Translations under genes and position numbers: made by a program
From: Vogesella indigofera
GTDB taxonomy: Bacteria; Pseudomonadota; Gammaproteobacteria; Burkholderiales; Chromobacteriaceae
Length of the DNA stretch: 64,000 nt
Assembly: GCF_028548395.1 (NCBI RefSeq)
Contig: NZ_JAQQLA010000005.1
Location: 186,001-250,000, forward strand
Direction of reading: 5' to 3'
Part shown: positions 34,332 through 43,526 of the stretch, in pieces
Position numbering within the stretch: position 1 is the first letter of the stretch
How the letters are laid out: every line of letters starts with the position of its first letter
Notes under the pieces: generated by a model
The model's database searches: none
What the model was told of the DNA's origin: nothing
What the model saw: the letters and a program-made list of their open reading frames with translations, nothing else

Positions 34332-36270
34332 GCCACAAGCCCCGGTGCCGGACTGGAATTCCCTGCCGGTGTTGACCGAAGTCGTCGAAGCCCCGGCGGT
34401 GCCGGCGACGGAGTTGCCGCCGCAGGCCGAGGTGCCGGTGCTGGTCGATTTTGATATCCCCGATTTTGATTTCAGCGCCGAAATGGCACAGCTGGCCGAT
34501 GCGCTGCCGGACAACGATCTGAGCTTTCCGCCCGACCTGACGCTGGACGAGGTGCTGTCCGCCGGCGAACAGTCGCCAGAGGCTACCGTCCGCGGTGATG
34601 GCGCACTGGACGCCGAGGCCCTGATTGGACGGCTGCCGTCGCTGGACCTGAATGTGCCGTTGCCGGACGACATGGATCTGGGCGAGGTGCTGCCCGGTTT
34701 TGCCATGCCGGAGGTGGCCGCCGATGTCGCGCCGGTCGCGGCGGATGAAGTAGCGCCAGCGGCGCAGTGGCCGACGGGCATGGCCGATGCTGCGCAGGCT
34801 GAAATAGAGGCTGAGGCAACGCCGTCGCTGGTGGAGATGCCCCTGGTGACGGATGTGGCAGAAACGTTGGCCGCAGAGCCTTTGTCTGGCGATGACGTGC
34901 CGCTGCCGACAGCGGTGACACCCGTCGACGAAGAGCTGGTCGCCGCCGGCGTGCCGGAGTCGAGTCTGGCGGATGTGAACGATGCTCCGCTGCTGGAAAC
35001 CGCGGACGCCGAGCTGACCGCCGCCACCGCGGCAGCGGGCCTGGCGGCGTGGCTGGATCAGGCGGCCCAGGCTGTGCCGGCCGATGCCGCGCCGCTGGCT
35101 GATGTACCAGTTGGGATGGAAGCGACACCGTGGGAGGCGCTGTCGTCGGATGCAGTGCTGGCCGTTTCTGAAGCGGACATGGATGCCGAGGCGGTAGAAT
35201 CGGCGCCGGAGTTAACGGTGGTGCCTGACGCACCGCCGCCCGTCGTGGACGAGGTGCTGCTAGATTACGCGGCGGCGCCTGACGAAGCGGACCTTGCTGC
35301 GGTCGCTGAGCCACTGCCGGCGCCTGATGAGGCGCTTGCCTCCGTGGTGCCGGAAGTTACAACCAGCGACGAAATGATCGCCAGTGCAGATGTGTTGCCG
35401 CTGGTCGAGACGGTGGCCGATGTGGCTCCTCCAGTCGGGGATGCTGTTACGGAGGCGGCGGCCGTTACGACCGAACCGCCGTTGCTGGCTGACGAGGTGG
35501 CGGTGCCACTCACCGCCGATATCGTGGCTGAGGTGGTGGAGGAAGGGCCGGCAGCCGGCGACGAATTTGCCTTTGACCTTGCCGCCGCAGAAGGCGCGGC
35601 ACCGGCCGGCGTGGCGGCCGCCTACGTCGCGGCACTGGATACGCCGTCAGTCGCGGCCGAGGCTGATGCGGCGCCGCGTGGCTACCCGCTGGGCGAGAGC
35701 ATTTCGCTGGACAGCCTGCCGACCGGGGTGCTGGGTGGCTGTCTGGGCCTGGCGGCCAGTCTGGTGGCCGAGCTGGATGGCGGTAACGCCAGCGACATGA
35801 TGCCGGATCGCGAAGTGGAGCTGGCCTGGGCACGCGATCTGGGGGCGGAGCCGCCCTTCGACCTGACGCCACAGGACGCGATTCTGCCGGTACACCAGGT
35901 GCTGACTGCGCCGTCGCCAGCGGTGGAGGTGCCATCGGCAGCAGGGTTGGCCGCAGCGGCGATGCAGCTGTCGGGGATGAAGGAGGTGAGCCAGCCGCTG
36001 GCGGTAGCGCCAGAAGCGGCGGCCAGCGAGGCACTGTCGTCGCTGACCTCGGAGGCGCTGATAGATGCGCTGTACGCGCGCGTGTTGCCGCGCATGAAGG
36101 TGGAGTTGACGTTGTGGATGCAGGACGCGCTGGAAATGCAGGCCAAGCAGCTGATGTCCGGCGTCATGCAGCACCTGAAGGAAGATTTTGACATGATGCT
36201 GGCCGAAGCGTTGCGCGAGTCGCTGCGCGAGGCCTTACGCGAGGCGCAAGCCGGACAGGGAGAGCAGTAA
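34324..36270 (+). CDS. Very acidic Ala/Val/Pro-rich protein downstream of holC (DUF2486-like position)
   Basis: A 648-residue low-complexity protein. From its start to about residue 540 it is made almost only of A, V, P, L, E, D, T and S; I find no lysine there and only a handful of arginines, so it is strongly acidic and probably disordered. The last ~70 residues are different: helical and charged, with KVELTLWMQDALEMQAKQLM and a REALREAQ tail. It opens with NSLPVLTEVVE, reminiscent of the DUF2486 proteins found after holC in Burkholderiales, but is far longer. Overlaps at both ends (8 nt with holC, 1 nt with the next gene) indicate one operon. Function unknown. Confidence 0.8.
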   Translation: MTEPQAPVPDWNSLPVLTEVVEAPAVPATELPPQAEVPVLVDFDIPDFDFSAEMAQLADALPDNDLSFPPDLTLDEVLSAGEQSPEATVRGDGALDAEALIGRLPSLDLNVPLPDDMDLGEVLPGFAMPEVAADVAPVAADEVAPAAQWPTGMADAAQAEIEAEATPSLVEMPLVTDVAETLAAEPLSGDDVPLPTAVTPVDEELVAAGVPESSLADVNDAPLLETADAELTAATAAAGLAAWLDQAAQAVPADAAPLADVPVGMEATPWEALSSDAVLAVSEADMDAEAVESAPELTVVPDAPPPVVDEVLLDYAAAPDEADLAAVAEPLPAPDEALASVVPEVTTSDEMIASADVLPLVETVADVAPPVGDAVTEAAAVTTEPPLLADEVAVPLTADIVAEVVEEGPAAGDEFAFDLAAAEGAAPAGVAAAYVAALDTPSVAAEADAAPRGYPLGESISLDSLPTGVLGGCLGLAASLVAELDGGNASDMMPDREVELAWARDLGAEPPFDLTPQDAILPVHQVLTAPSPAVEVPSAAGLAAAAMQLSGMKEVSQPLAVAPEAAASEALSSLTSEALIDALYARVLPRMKVELTLWMQDALEMQAKQLMSGVMQHLKEDFDMMLAEALRESLREALREAQAGQGEQ

Positions 36271-36815
36271 TGGGACACCGCTTGTCGCGGATTGTGACCC
36301 GCACCGGGGACGATGGTACTACCGGGCTGGGTGATGGCAGTCGTTTGTCTAAGAGCGCGCCGCGGGTGATGGCGCTGGGCGAGGTTGACGAGCTGAACTG
36401 CATCGTCGGCCTGCTGCGCTGTGAAGCTTTGCCGGCGGAGGTGGATGCCTTTCTCGCCGAGGTGCAGCACGACCTGTTCGATCTCGGCTCGGAGCTGGCG
36501 GTGCCGGGCTACGAGGCGCTGCACGAGTCGCAGTTGGCGATGCTGGAACAGCAGGCCGAGCAATGGAATGCGCAGCTGCCGATGCTGAAGGAGTTCATCC
36601 TGCCGGGTGGTTGTCGTGCCGCGGCGGTGGCGCATCAGGGGCGGGCGGTATGCCGTCGCGCCGAACGGGCGTTGGTGCAGCTGGCCGACACGCTGCGCGG
36701 CTTGCCGCGGCAGTATCTCAATCGCCTGTCGGACGTGCTGTTCATCCTGGCGCGCTACCTGAACCAGCAGGCGCAGGTGGCCGATGTATTGTGGCAGCCG
36801 CGCCGCAAGGACTGA
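36270..36815 (+). CDS. PduO-type cob(I)alamin adenosyltransferase
   Basis: A 181-residue ATP:corrinoid adenosyltransferase. The ATP-binding N-terminus RIVTRTGDDGTTGLGDGSR and the later CRRAERALVQL and LNRLSDVLFILARYLN are diagnostic. It makes adenosylcobalamin from reduced cobalamin and ATP. It starts on the last base of the previous stop codon and is the final gene of pepA-holC-acidic protein, followed by a strong terminator. Confidence 0.93.
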   Translation: MGHRLSRIVTRTGDDGTTGLGDGSRLSKSAPRVMALGEVDELNCIVGLLRCEALPAEVDAFLAEVQHDLFDLGSELAVPGYEALHESQLAMLEQQAEQWNAQLPMLKEFILPGGCRAAAVAHQGRAVCRRAERALVQLADTLRGLPRQYLNRLSDVLFILARYLNQQAQVADVLWQPRRKD

Positions 36816-36833
36816 AGCCGGCTGTTGCCAGCG

Positions 36834-36858
36834 GGCGGCCGTAACGGCCGCCTTTTTT
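36834..36858 (+). terminator. Rho-independent terminator
   Basis: GGCGGCC-GTAAC-GGCCGCC stem followed by TTTTTT, 19 nt after the adenosyltransferase stop. Ends the pepA operon. Confidence 0.93.
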
Positions 36859-36878
36859 GTTTGATTGATGGAGTAGGC

Positions 36879-37130
36879 ATGAAAGTACAAGCGCAACATC
36901 TGCGTGCAGTGACGACCCTGTTTTCCGGCGCCTCGCCTCTGCGCAAGATTGCGGCCGGTGTGCTGTTGCTGGGTGCGCTGGCAGGTGCGATCTGGCCGAG
37001 TACCGCTTCGCGCGCGGATGCCGGGCAGATCGAGGGCGTGGTAGTGGGGGTGGCCGATGGCGACACCATCACCGTGCTGGACGACAGCCGGCAGCAGCAC
37101 AAGGTACGTTTTGCCTTTATCGACGCCCCC
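36879..37130 (+). pseudogene. Thermonuclease-family gene truncated by insertion
   Basis: ATG 36879 follows GGAG. The product has an N-terminal hydrophobic segment (IAAGVLLLGALAGAIWP, signal or anchor) and then the start of a staphylococcal-nuclease-like OB fold, VVVGVADGDTITVLDD and VRFAFIDAP. After IDAP at 37130 the sequence no longer resembles the family and reaches a stop at 37176-37178. The missing C-terminal two thirds are not found on this strand further on in the window. The break coincides with the left side of recombinase cassette 2, so insertion is the likely cause. Confidence 0.8.
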
Positions 37131-37178
37131 TACATGCAAGTTCTACTAAAAAAACCATCACAAGGAAGTTTTACTTGA

Positions 37179-37506
37179 ATGGACAAGTTAGATTGTCTAT
37201 ATCTGGACTCCGAGTGCACCTAAGTAAGGGCTTGTGGATGGAACTTCAGAAGGGTGACTAGTCGCTGTGGCTATAACAGCCCAGAGTCGTTCTGGTCATA
37301 ACAGACATTAGTAACAAGATTGAACAGACCGATCTGGTTGTGGGGGAAATGGTATGGGGTTAGCTTGTTAGTTGGTAGTGACGCAGTCCGATCAATTTCG
37401 TTAAGGTGTTTTGGCTTGTTACCTCTGATTCAGTAGCAACCACTCCAGCCTCCACCTCGTTGAAGCTGGCATATGTATTGCAGCTTTGATTTCTTGGGGG
37501 TGATCC
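37179..37506. other. Non-coding left end of cassette 2
   Basis: About 330 bp without a gene, more AT-rich than the backbone. It should contain the element end and recombinase promoter. No clear inverted copy of the right-end repeat was found; only short words (TGGACTCC, GCAGTCC) recur. Confidence 0.4.
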
Positions 37507-38982
37507 GTGAGGATACTACGTCGCAAGATTCTTCTGCCGGTCTTTCAGTTGTCGGAAGTGACGACAGCAGAAGATCCACGCGCAATTACCCGTAGCATCA
37601 AGCAGGGCAATGGGCATCCGGCCTTCAATTACTACTATCGTTTTGTTTTGGATAATCAGGCTGAACAGGACTTCAACTACAATCTATTCCCTGTCGTACT
37701 AGATCGAAATGCTGTTCCCTGGTCACTTGGCTGTCTTTATATTCTGACCCAGCTTGAAGCGGAAACGACCCCTGTCATGGCAACCTACCAGAGCAAGGCG
37801 GACGATCTGGCCGCATTCAAGGAATGGCTGGACACGCAGGACAACCCCGACGTCCTGCTGTTTCATTTTCCCAAGCTCAAACTACGACGGCCGACCTACC
37901 GTTACCGGGGGTACTTAAAAAAACTGATTGAGGCTCGCGAACTGTCGCCAACTACGGCGAAGCGACGTATGGGAGCCGTCGTGTCCTTTTACCAGTGGTT
38001 GATTACAAACAACTACTTCCATCCGGAATATCCGCCGTGGGAGGAAACGCAATACCAGCTAGGTTTCAAGACGACCGAGGGGCGGGAGGTCCTCAAAAAG
38101 GTGGTTAGTACGGATGTGAGTATCCGTGTTGCCAAGTCGGAAGATCCTTATGCAGGAACCATCCAGGATGGTGGAAAACTACGACCCCTCTCTGGCAAAG
38201 AGCAGGTCAGGATTCTCGAAGCGACCGTGGCCAAGGGCAACACCGAGTGCTACCTGATTCAACTCTTCATTCTTGCGACAGGTGCTCGTATTCAAACAGC
38301 CTGTACGCTACGTCTACGGCACTTCCTCAATCAGAACCCAGAATTCTCCAAGTCACTCACCGGTGACGAGAAAGTCTACAAGTTGAAAGCCGGTCCGGGG
38401 ACGGGTATTGACACCAAAAACAACAAAACCGGCGTGTTGCAGGTTCCTTGTTCTCTCTATGAACTGCTACGCACCTATGCACTGTCAAGGCGAGCCGAGG
38501 TTCGCCGGAGTCGGTTCATGGCCAAGCAAGGCGATCATTCCGACCCCTACCTGTTCCTGACACAGCAGGGTACCCCCTACTACACGTCCAAGGCCGAGAC
38601 CCTGCGCTTCAACCCTGACTTCGATCGGCACCACCATAAAGGCGGTCAGCCTGTTCGCCAGTTTCTCAAGGATCACGTGATTCCCTATGTGCGTGAGCGC
38701 CACAACAAACAGTTCCACTACCGTATTCATGATCTACGTGCCAGTTTCGGAATGAATATCACCGAACTGCTGACAGCGCAGGTGCAGTCGGGAGCGATTA
38801 CCCTGAATAAGATGCGTATGATCGTAAAAGATCTCATGTGGCACGAGAGCTTTGCCACCACAGATCTTTACCTCAACTATCGCAGCCAGATGGATGCCAT
38901 CTACGAGGCTGTGAATGGATACGGTGAGCAGTTGCAGCGTTGGATCGACCAAGCGAACAAAGGCATGGCGTTCGATGAATAA
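37507..38982 (+). CDS. Tyrosine recombinase, first of cassette 2
   Basis: A 491-residue site-specific recombinase. Catalytic residues: Arg in LATGARIQTACTLRLRH, HDLRASFG (HxxR), LMWHESFATTDLYLNY (box III Trp-His and Tyr). The N-terminal ~200 residues contain the core-binding domain. The start is GTG 37507 after GGGGGTG. Its stop overlaps the next start by 8 nt. All catalytic positions are kept, so this is probably an active subunit. Confidence 0.82.
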   Translation: MRILRRKILLPVFQLSEVTTAEDPRAITRSIKQGNGHPAFNYYYRFVLDNQAEQDFNYNLFPVVLDRNAVPWSLGCLYILTQLEAETTPVMATYQSKADDLAAFKEWLDTQDNPDVLLFHFPKLKLRRPTYRYRGYLKKLIEARELSPTTAKRRMGAVVSFYQWLITNNYFHPEYPPWEETQYQLGFKTTEGREVLKKVVSTDVSIRVAKSEDPYAGTIQDGGKLRPLSGKEQVRILEATVAKGNTECYLIQLFILATGARIQTACTLRLRHFLNQNPEFSKSLTGDEKVYKLKAGPGTGIDTKNNKTGVLQVPCSLYELLRTYALSRRAEVRRSRFMAKQGDHSDPYLFLTQQGTPYYTSKAETLRFNPDFDRHHHKGGQPVRQFLKDHVIPYVRERHNKQFHYRIHDLRASFGMNITELLTAQVQSGAITLNKMRMIVKDLMWHESFATTDLYLNYRSQMDAIYEAVNGYGEQLQRWIDQANKGMAFDE

Positions 38983-40921
38983 GCCCATCGAGACCATCTT
39001 CACCACTCGCACGACAGTCACCATTGTGCTGCCTCTGGGCAAAAACACACACATCCTGCGTCCGGAGCAAGTCATCCTCAAAATTGGTCCTTTATCTCAC
39101 GACCTCGGTGCGTTCTGTTATTCGCTGCGCTCGAGCAAGGCGCGCAAGCCCGGCCAGCCGCGCGAGGTTGTGATTGGCTCTTTCCTCAAGCAGCGCCCCA
39201 AAGAAATCTTGCAGTTGATCAAGGCGCTCTCCCGCCTAGTCGAAGACGATGGCAAACGCCTGACGACAGTATTAAACTACGCAAATCAACTCAGATCGTT
39301 CCTCGATTGGGCAGATTCCATTGGTCTGCACGACTGCCTTTCAGGTGGAGATGCAACGCGCAATGCCTATCGTGCCTGGGTGGCCGAAACCCGCGAACGT
39401 TATCTACGGCAAGAGTTTGGCGAAAGGGTGCACAATGACCGACTTGACTTCATTTGTAGCCTTCTAGAGGCCTCGACCGGTCTTGATGCGCTCAGCCGTG
39501 GCGTAGGCAAGGTCAAGAACCGCTGGAACCTGGATGGCGGCACCGAACCCTTGGTGCCGCGTGACTTCGCGCATGGAGTAGCCCTCAACCAAGCACTATT
39601 CGACGGCCTATGCGACCTGGTGCTGGAACCGCGCGCCTTTCCTTATAAACTGGAGCTTCCTGCCGCCCTTGGCTGGGCGGAAAATCACCTCTGGCTATTT
39701 CCTAACAATCGGTGGTGTCTACCTCCGCACCAATGGGGCGCCAAACGAGAAAAATCCGGCAATTATACGTGTTGGGCCTACGACTACGCTAACGGAGGCC
39801 TCGCCACCATCGACGAGATCCAACATCGGTATGCGAAGTTCAGTCCATCGTATCAGCGAGCGACTGCAAGGGCAGCGATCAATAGAGCGCAAGCACGGAT
39901 CAACGCCGCCAATGCCGATCCGCTTGATCGGTATCGGATCATGCTCGGCATAATCGCCAGTAAGGCCTTCCTGTTTCTCTTTTTGTGTAACACCGCTGCC
40001 AATGAGTCGGTCGCCCGCGAAATCGAGACAAATGGCGAGGTTGATGCGTCCACAAGCAACCAGCAATTCCGATCCATCAAGTTTCGGGCGAGCAGCAAAG
40101 TCGTGACTCTGACAATTCCGGCAACCTTCATGCCGACCCTTCGTCGCTTTATGGAGTTGCGTCGGTACCTTCTTCAGGGAAGGGACTTCCCTTACCTGTT
40201 CTTTACCTTGGGGGTACGAAACGAGAACCCTCCCAAGCAAATCGGCTATCGCCCGCTTGTAACGCTGATAGAAAGCCAGCTTCGCGCCGTAGACTCGCAG
40301 TTTCCCCATATGAACATTCGCAAGCTCCGTTCAAGCGTGGCGGATTGGTACCAGCGCCACCACGATATGTCGATCACTGCCAAGGTGCTACAGAATACGG
40401 AACAGACTGCGCAGAAGTGCTATGACGCCGGCTCGGACACTGATCACCGCGAGGAGCTTTCACTGTTCCTGACATCAGTCTCCGAGTCTGCAAGACGTCA
40501 GCGCATCATTCCGGTTAAGGCGGTCGAAGCGGATGCTCCGCTGCTGGAGGAGGGTGGACACTGCGACCGTTTCGGCCACCCCGAGGCACTGGCCGACAAC
40601 GCGCCGGTCAAGCCGGACTGTAAGGATTCCCAAGGCTGTCTGTTCTGCAAGCACCGGGTGCTGGTCGCTTGCGAGGAAGACGCGCGCAAGGTGGCCTCTG
40701 CAGCCTTCGTCATGGAGCAGATGATCCTTGGCCCGCTGCACGAGACTGCTCTGCGGCCACTGATCGCCAAGTGTGACGAGGACCTTGAGAAAATTGCCAA
40801 CTTCCGCAACTGCCGCGCAATGGTGGAACAGGTGTGCAAGGAGGTGTTCGAGAGTGGCAACCTCACTCCCTTCTTCGCAGACAAGTACCAGTTTTTCCTC
40901 GAGCTGGGAGTCATTATATGA
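38975..40921 (+). CDS. Degenerate tyrosine recombinase, second of cassette 2
   Basis: A 648-residue recombinase-like protein. The place of the first catalytic Arg reads CNTAANESVAREI, where it seems to be lost or shifted. Later NIRKLRSSVADW stands in for HxxR and TAQKCYDAG provides a Tyr. A C-terminal Cys set (DCKDSQGCLFCKHRVLVAC) may bind zinc. Loss of canonical residues suggests a structural or DNA-binding partner rather than a strand-cleaving enzyme. ATG 38975 is inside the previous gene; the stop overlaps the next start as ATGA. Confidence 0.72.
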   Translation: MNKPIETIFTTRTTVTIVLPLGKNTHILRPEQVILKIGPLSHDLGAFCYSLRSSKARKPGQPREVVIGSFLKQRPKEILQLIKALSRLVEDDGKRLTTVLNYANQLRSFLDWADSIGLHDCLSGGDATRNAYRAWVAETRERYLRQEFGERVHNDRLDFICSLLEASTGLDALSRGVGKVKNRWNLDGGTEPLVPRDFAHGVALNQALFDGLCDLVLEPRAFPYKLELPAALGWAENHLWLFPNNRWCLPPHQWGAKREKSGNYTCWAYDYANGGLATIDEIQHRYAKFSPSYQRATARAAINRAQARINAANADPLDRYRIMLGIIASKAFLFLFLCNTAANESVAREIETNGEVDASTSNQQFRSIKFRASSKVVTLTIPATFMPTLRRFMELRRYLLQGRDFPYLFFTLGVRNENPPKQIGYRPLVTLIESQLRAVDSQFPHMNIRKLRSSVADWYQRHHDMSITAKVLQNTEQTAQKCYDAGSDTDHREELSLFLTSVSESARRQRIIPVKAVEADAPLLEEGGHCDRFGHPEALADNAPVKPDCKDSQGCLFCKHRVLVACEEDARKVASAAFVMEQMILGPLHETALRPLIAKCDEDLEKIANFRNCRAMVEQVCKEVFESGNLTPFFADKYQFFLELGVII

Positions 40922-42948
40922 AGATTACGGCGCGCATCGAGCAGCCTGGTGCCCTAGGGCCCGACCCTTGGGACGACGACTGGGGCATTTGTCTGCCACT
41001 GGACCACGTCATCTGTCGCGATTTGGATGGTACCCCACACACGGTCGGTGAATTCACCTGGCCATGGACGGCCTACACAGCCCATCAGAAGACGCTCAGC
41101 CTGCACTTCTTCTACTGGAATCAAATAAGTGGCAAGGTGGGCAAGTGCTCACTGGAGATTTCGCCCGAGCGCGAAGCCCGCATTCGCGAGCTGCAGTTCC
41201 TGATGACGCGCCTGATCTATTACGGTAACGATAACGCACCAAGCACGTTGGACGTCAAACTCCGCGTTCTGCACAACGCTGCGCGCTTTGCCGAGGCGAG
41301 ATCCTGTACTGTGCGCGACATACTAACGCAAACGTCCCTCTTGGATGCCTGCGGTGCAAGCCTGGCAGATAACTACGTGGGCAACTGGATGAGTTGGCTC
41401 ACGTTCCTTGGTCAACTCGAGCCGGAAATACAGCTGGGGTTCACCCTCGCGACCCCGAAGCAGTGGAGGGATCTCGAGCGGCGGGTCAAATTGCGACGTG
41501 ACAACCGACGCCAGATTGCTCCTTTGCCGACTCGGATCTACGCCAATCTGATTAACAACCTAGCGACGGAACTGGACGATATCGAGGCGCACAAGCCACA
41601 GTTGCTGATGGCACTACGGGAAGCCATTGTCGAGTATCGACGAGCCAAGGAGAAGCGGTGCAGGATTTTCTTTGTCCCCGCGCTGGTCGAGAAGCACGGC
41701 CTCGCAGCCTACTTTGCTAAGCGCGGCTTCTATGGGCGGGGCCTGCGAGGCATGGTCACTGTCATCTCCGAGGTATTTCAAATATGTAAACTACAGATCC
41801 ATGTGTTCAGTGGCATGCGGGATTCCGAAGCCCGCCACCTACCATACCATTGTATGGAAACCGAGAAAGGTCCGCATGGACGCATGCACTGCCTAATTGT
41901 CGGCACTACGACCAAGTTTAATAATGGGCGTTGTCTGCAAACAAAGTGGATTACCACTGATCGCGAAGGCTTCCGGGCAATCCGGCTGGCCCAGGAGTTC
42001 GCCGCCGTGATCTACGAGGCCCTAGGTATCATGTCGAGCAAGGCGGACGACCTGAAGGACGAGCAACCGCTGTTTCCTTCGCTCGACTATCTGCCTTGGC
42101 GGATGCGCCAAGTCAGATCGGGGTGCCGAATCAGCGCCTTTATAGGATATTTTAGTGGTGTAAGAGGTACTCTGCAAAGTCGCCTGTGTCCGATCATCGA
42201 GGGAAAAGACATCGAGGAACTGGAGGAGATCGACCCCTTCCGCGCCTGGCGCGAGGAGCCTGAGTTCTTTATCGGCCGGCCTTGGCCGCTGGCCCCTCAC
42301 CAACTGCGCCGCAGCTTGGCTATCTATGCCAATGCCAGTGGCTTGGTTCGCCTCTCCTCGCTACGTAGGCAGCTGCAGCATATCACGCGCGAAATGGCAA
42401 TGTACTATGGACGCGGCAGCACTTTCTGTAAGAACTTCATCGAGAGTGATGCGAAGGGTTACAACAAGCATTTCGCTGTTGAGTGGCAGAACGGCGCAGA
42501 GGAGGCCGAAATGCTGGCTTTCGTGTGCGACGTGCTGCACAGCAAAGAGCAGATGTTTGGCGGGGCCGGCAACTATTATGAACGCCAGCGAGAGCGCGGC
42601 GAGGTCATGTCGTCCGAGGAGGTTGCCAGGCAGATGAAGGCAGGGCTGCTCGCCTACCGGGAAGGCCCGCTGGGCGGTTGTACTCGACCGGGAGTGTGCG
42701 AGACCCGCAAGGGTCTGAACCTCATCGACACCGTTTGCGCCACCGATGGCTGCAAGTACCTGATCGGCAAACATTCGAAAATCGTACAGACAATCCGGCT
42801 CAAACGCGCGGCGATGGCTAACATCACAATCGGTTCAGTCACCGCAGCGATGGAGCAGGAAGAACTGGAGGCGCTGGAGCGTGTGGAACGCGAATGGCGC
42901 CCCGAGAAAAGCCCTGAAGTGGACTCGATTGGAGGCGGACATGCCTGA
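40918..42948 (+). CDS. Tyrosine recombinase, third of cassette 2, with Cys cluster
   Basis: A 676-residue recombinase. Catalytic Arg in FSGMRDSEARHLPYH, HQLRRSLAIYA (HxxR), LQHITREMAMYYGRG (His and Tyr). The C-terminal region has GGCTRPGVCETRKG and CATDGCKYL, a likely zinc site, then a helical tail. ATGA overlap with the previous gene and 8-nt overlap with the next indicate tight coupling. All main catalytic boxes are present. Confidence 0.8.
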   Translation: MKITARIEQPGALGPDPWDDDWGICLPLDHVICRDLDGTPHTVGEFTWPWTAYTAHQKTLSLHFFYWNQISGKVGKCSLEISPEREARIRELQFLMTRLIYYGNDNAPSTLDVKLRVLHNAARFAEARSCTVRDILTQTSLLDACGASLADNYVGNWMSWLTFLGQLEPEIQLGFTLATPKQWRDLERRVKLRRDNRRQIAPLPTRIYANLINNLATELDDIEAHKPQLLMALREAIVEYRRAKEKRCRIFFVPALVEKHGLAAYFAKRGFYGRGLRGMVTVISEVFQICKLQIHVFSGMRDSEARHLPYHCMETEKGPHGRMHCLIVGTTTKFNNGRCLQTKWITTDREGFRAIRLAQEFAAVIYEALGIMSSKADDLKDEQPLFPSLDYLPWRMRQVRSGCRISAFIGYFSGVRGTLQSRLCPIIEGKDIEELEEIDPFRAWREEPEFFIGRPWPLAPHQLRRSLAIYANASGLVRLSSLRRQLQHITREMAMYYGRGSTFCKNFIESDAKGYNKHFAVEWQNGAEEAEMLAFVCDVLHSKEQMFGGAGNYYERQRERGEVMSSEEVARQMKAGLLAYREGPLGGCTRPGVCETRKGLNLIDTVCATDGCKYLIGKHSKIVQTIRLKRAAMANITIGSVTAAMEQEELEALERVEREWRPEKSPEVDSIGGGHA

Positions 42949-43342
42949 CATCGCCAAGGACTACTTCGAGGCGCTGGAGCGCTTGAAACGTGGCAAACCG
43001 GTCAATGTCCCCAAGGGAACCAAGATCAGCAACGACTCAGTGTCGCTGGAAGCCGGGCGGAAGAGGGGTACGATCAAGAGGTCCCGACCGATCTTTAGCG
43101 AGCTGATCGAAGCCATTGATGCTGCGGCCAAGGCAGGGGCCAAGCCCCGCGATGGGATGCGGGAGCGATTGGACGAGGCCAAGGCCGAAGCTGCCCGCTA
43201 CCGGGTGTTGTGGGAGGAGGCGCTGGCCCGCGAAGTGTCGCTGGTCAAGCAGCTTTGGGATGAACGGGAAGCGTGGGCTAAGGAGCGGGCGGCGCTGACC
43301 GGTGGCAAGGTCACCTCGATCAGAAGGACAGGACGGGAATGA
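42941..43342 (+). CDS. Coiled-coil accessory protein of cassette 2
   Basis: A 133-residue basic protein. GGAGG precedes ATG 42941. The N-terminal half has GKPVNVPKGTKISNDSV and AGRKRGTIKRSRP, the latter a highly basic patch suited to DNA contact. The C-terminal half is a long helix/coiled coil (RERLDEAKAEAARYRVLWEE to KERAALTGG). It occupies the same place as the 161-residue coiled-coil protein of cassette 1, though I see no direct sequence similarity, so a recombination-modulating role is inferred by analogy. Confidence 0.6.
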   Translation: MPDIAKDYFEALERLKRGKPVNVPKGTKISNDSVSLEAGRKRGTIKRSRPIFSELIEAIDAAAKAGAKPRDGMRERLDEAKAEAARYRVLWEEALAREVSLVKQLWDEREAWAKERAALTGGKVTSIRRTGRE

Positions 43343-43381
43343 GCCTGCTGCGGGGTCATCGCTGATGTTACTCTCTGCCAA

Positions 43382-43463
43382 TCATAGGGCAGGATTGCCT
43401 ACAGGAGCCGGGGCAGTCCACCAACGGCTCAAGAGTGTCTAGAGAAGCTGGGGCGATTCACTC
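43382..43463 (+). repeat. Dispersed repeat, copy B (paired half-sites)
   Basis: The 39-bp unit at 43382-43420 matches 15032-15070 at 35 of 39 positions. A diverged second half-site (GCTGGGGCGATTCA) follows, its core 40 bp after the first core. Copy C at 62 kb has the same 40-bp spacing. Its place right after cassette 2 suggests the element's end. Confidence 0.7.
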
Positions 43464-43526
43464 AGCCAACGGCTCGCTTGGTGCAAATATATTTAAAAGT
43501 GAATGATTTTAAGATAAATTCTCCAG

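Larger units (their letters stand above)
37131..43463 (+). mobile_element. Four-gene recombinase cassette 2 with flanking ends
   Basis: The left limit is set by the break in the thermonuclease gene. The right limit is tentatively set by the paired repeat at 43382-43463, 40 nt past the last gene. Four overlapping plus-strand genes encode three tyrosine recombinases and a coiled-coil protein. Protein sequences are quite different from cassette 1 though the plan is the same. Whether the true right end is here or further on (for example near 62.1 kb) cannot be decided by eye. Confidence 0.55.

Noticed and set aside
33684..35314. Ser/Gly/Ala-rich and Pro/Arg-rich minus-strand frames opposite holC and the acidic protein gene
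   Set aside because: Low-complexity reflections of the Ala/Val/Glu-rich gene on the plus strand; no start signals.
35682..37139. 485-residue minus-strand frame
   Set aside because: Crosses the adenosyltransferase gene and the acidic protein tail in antisense; no family likeness.
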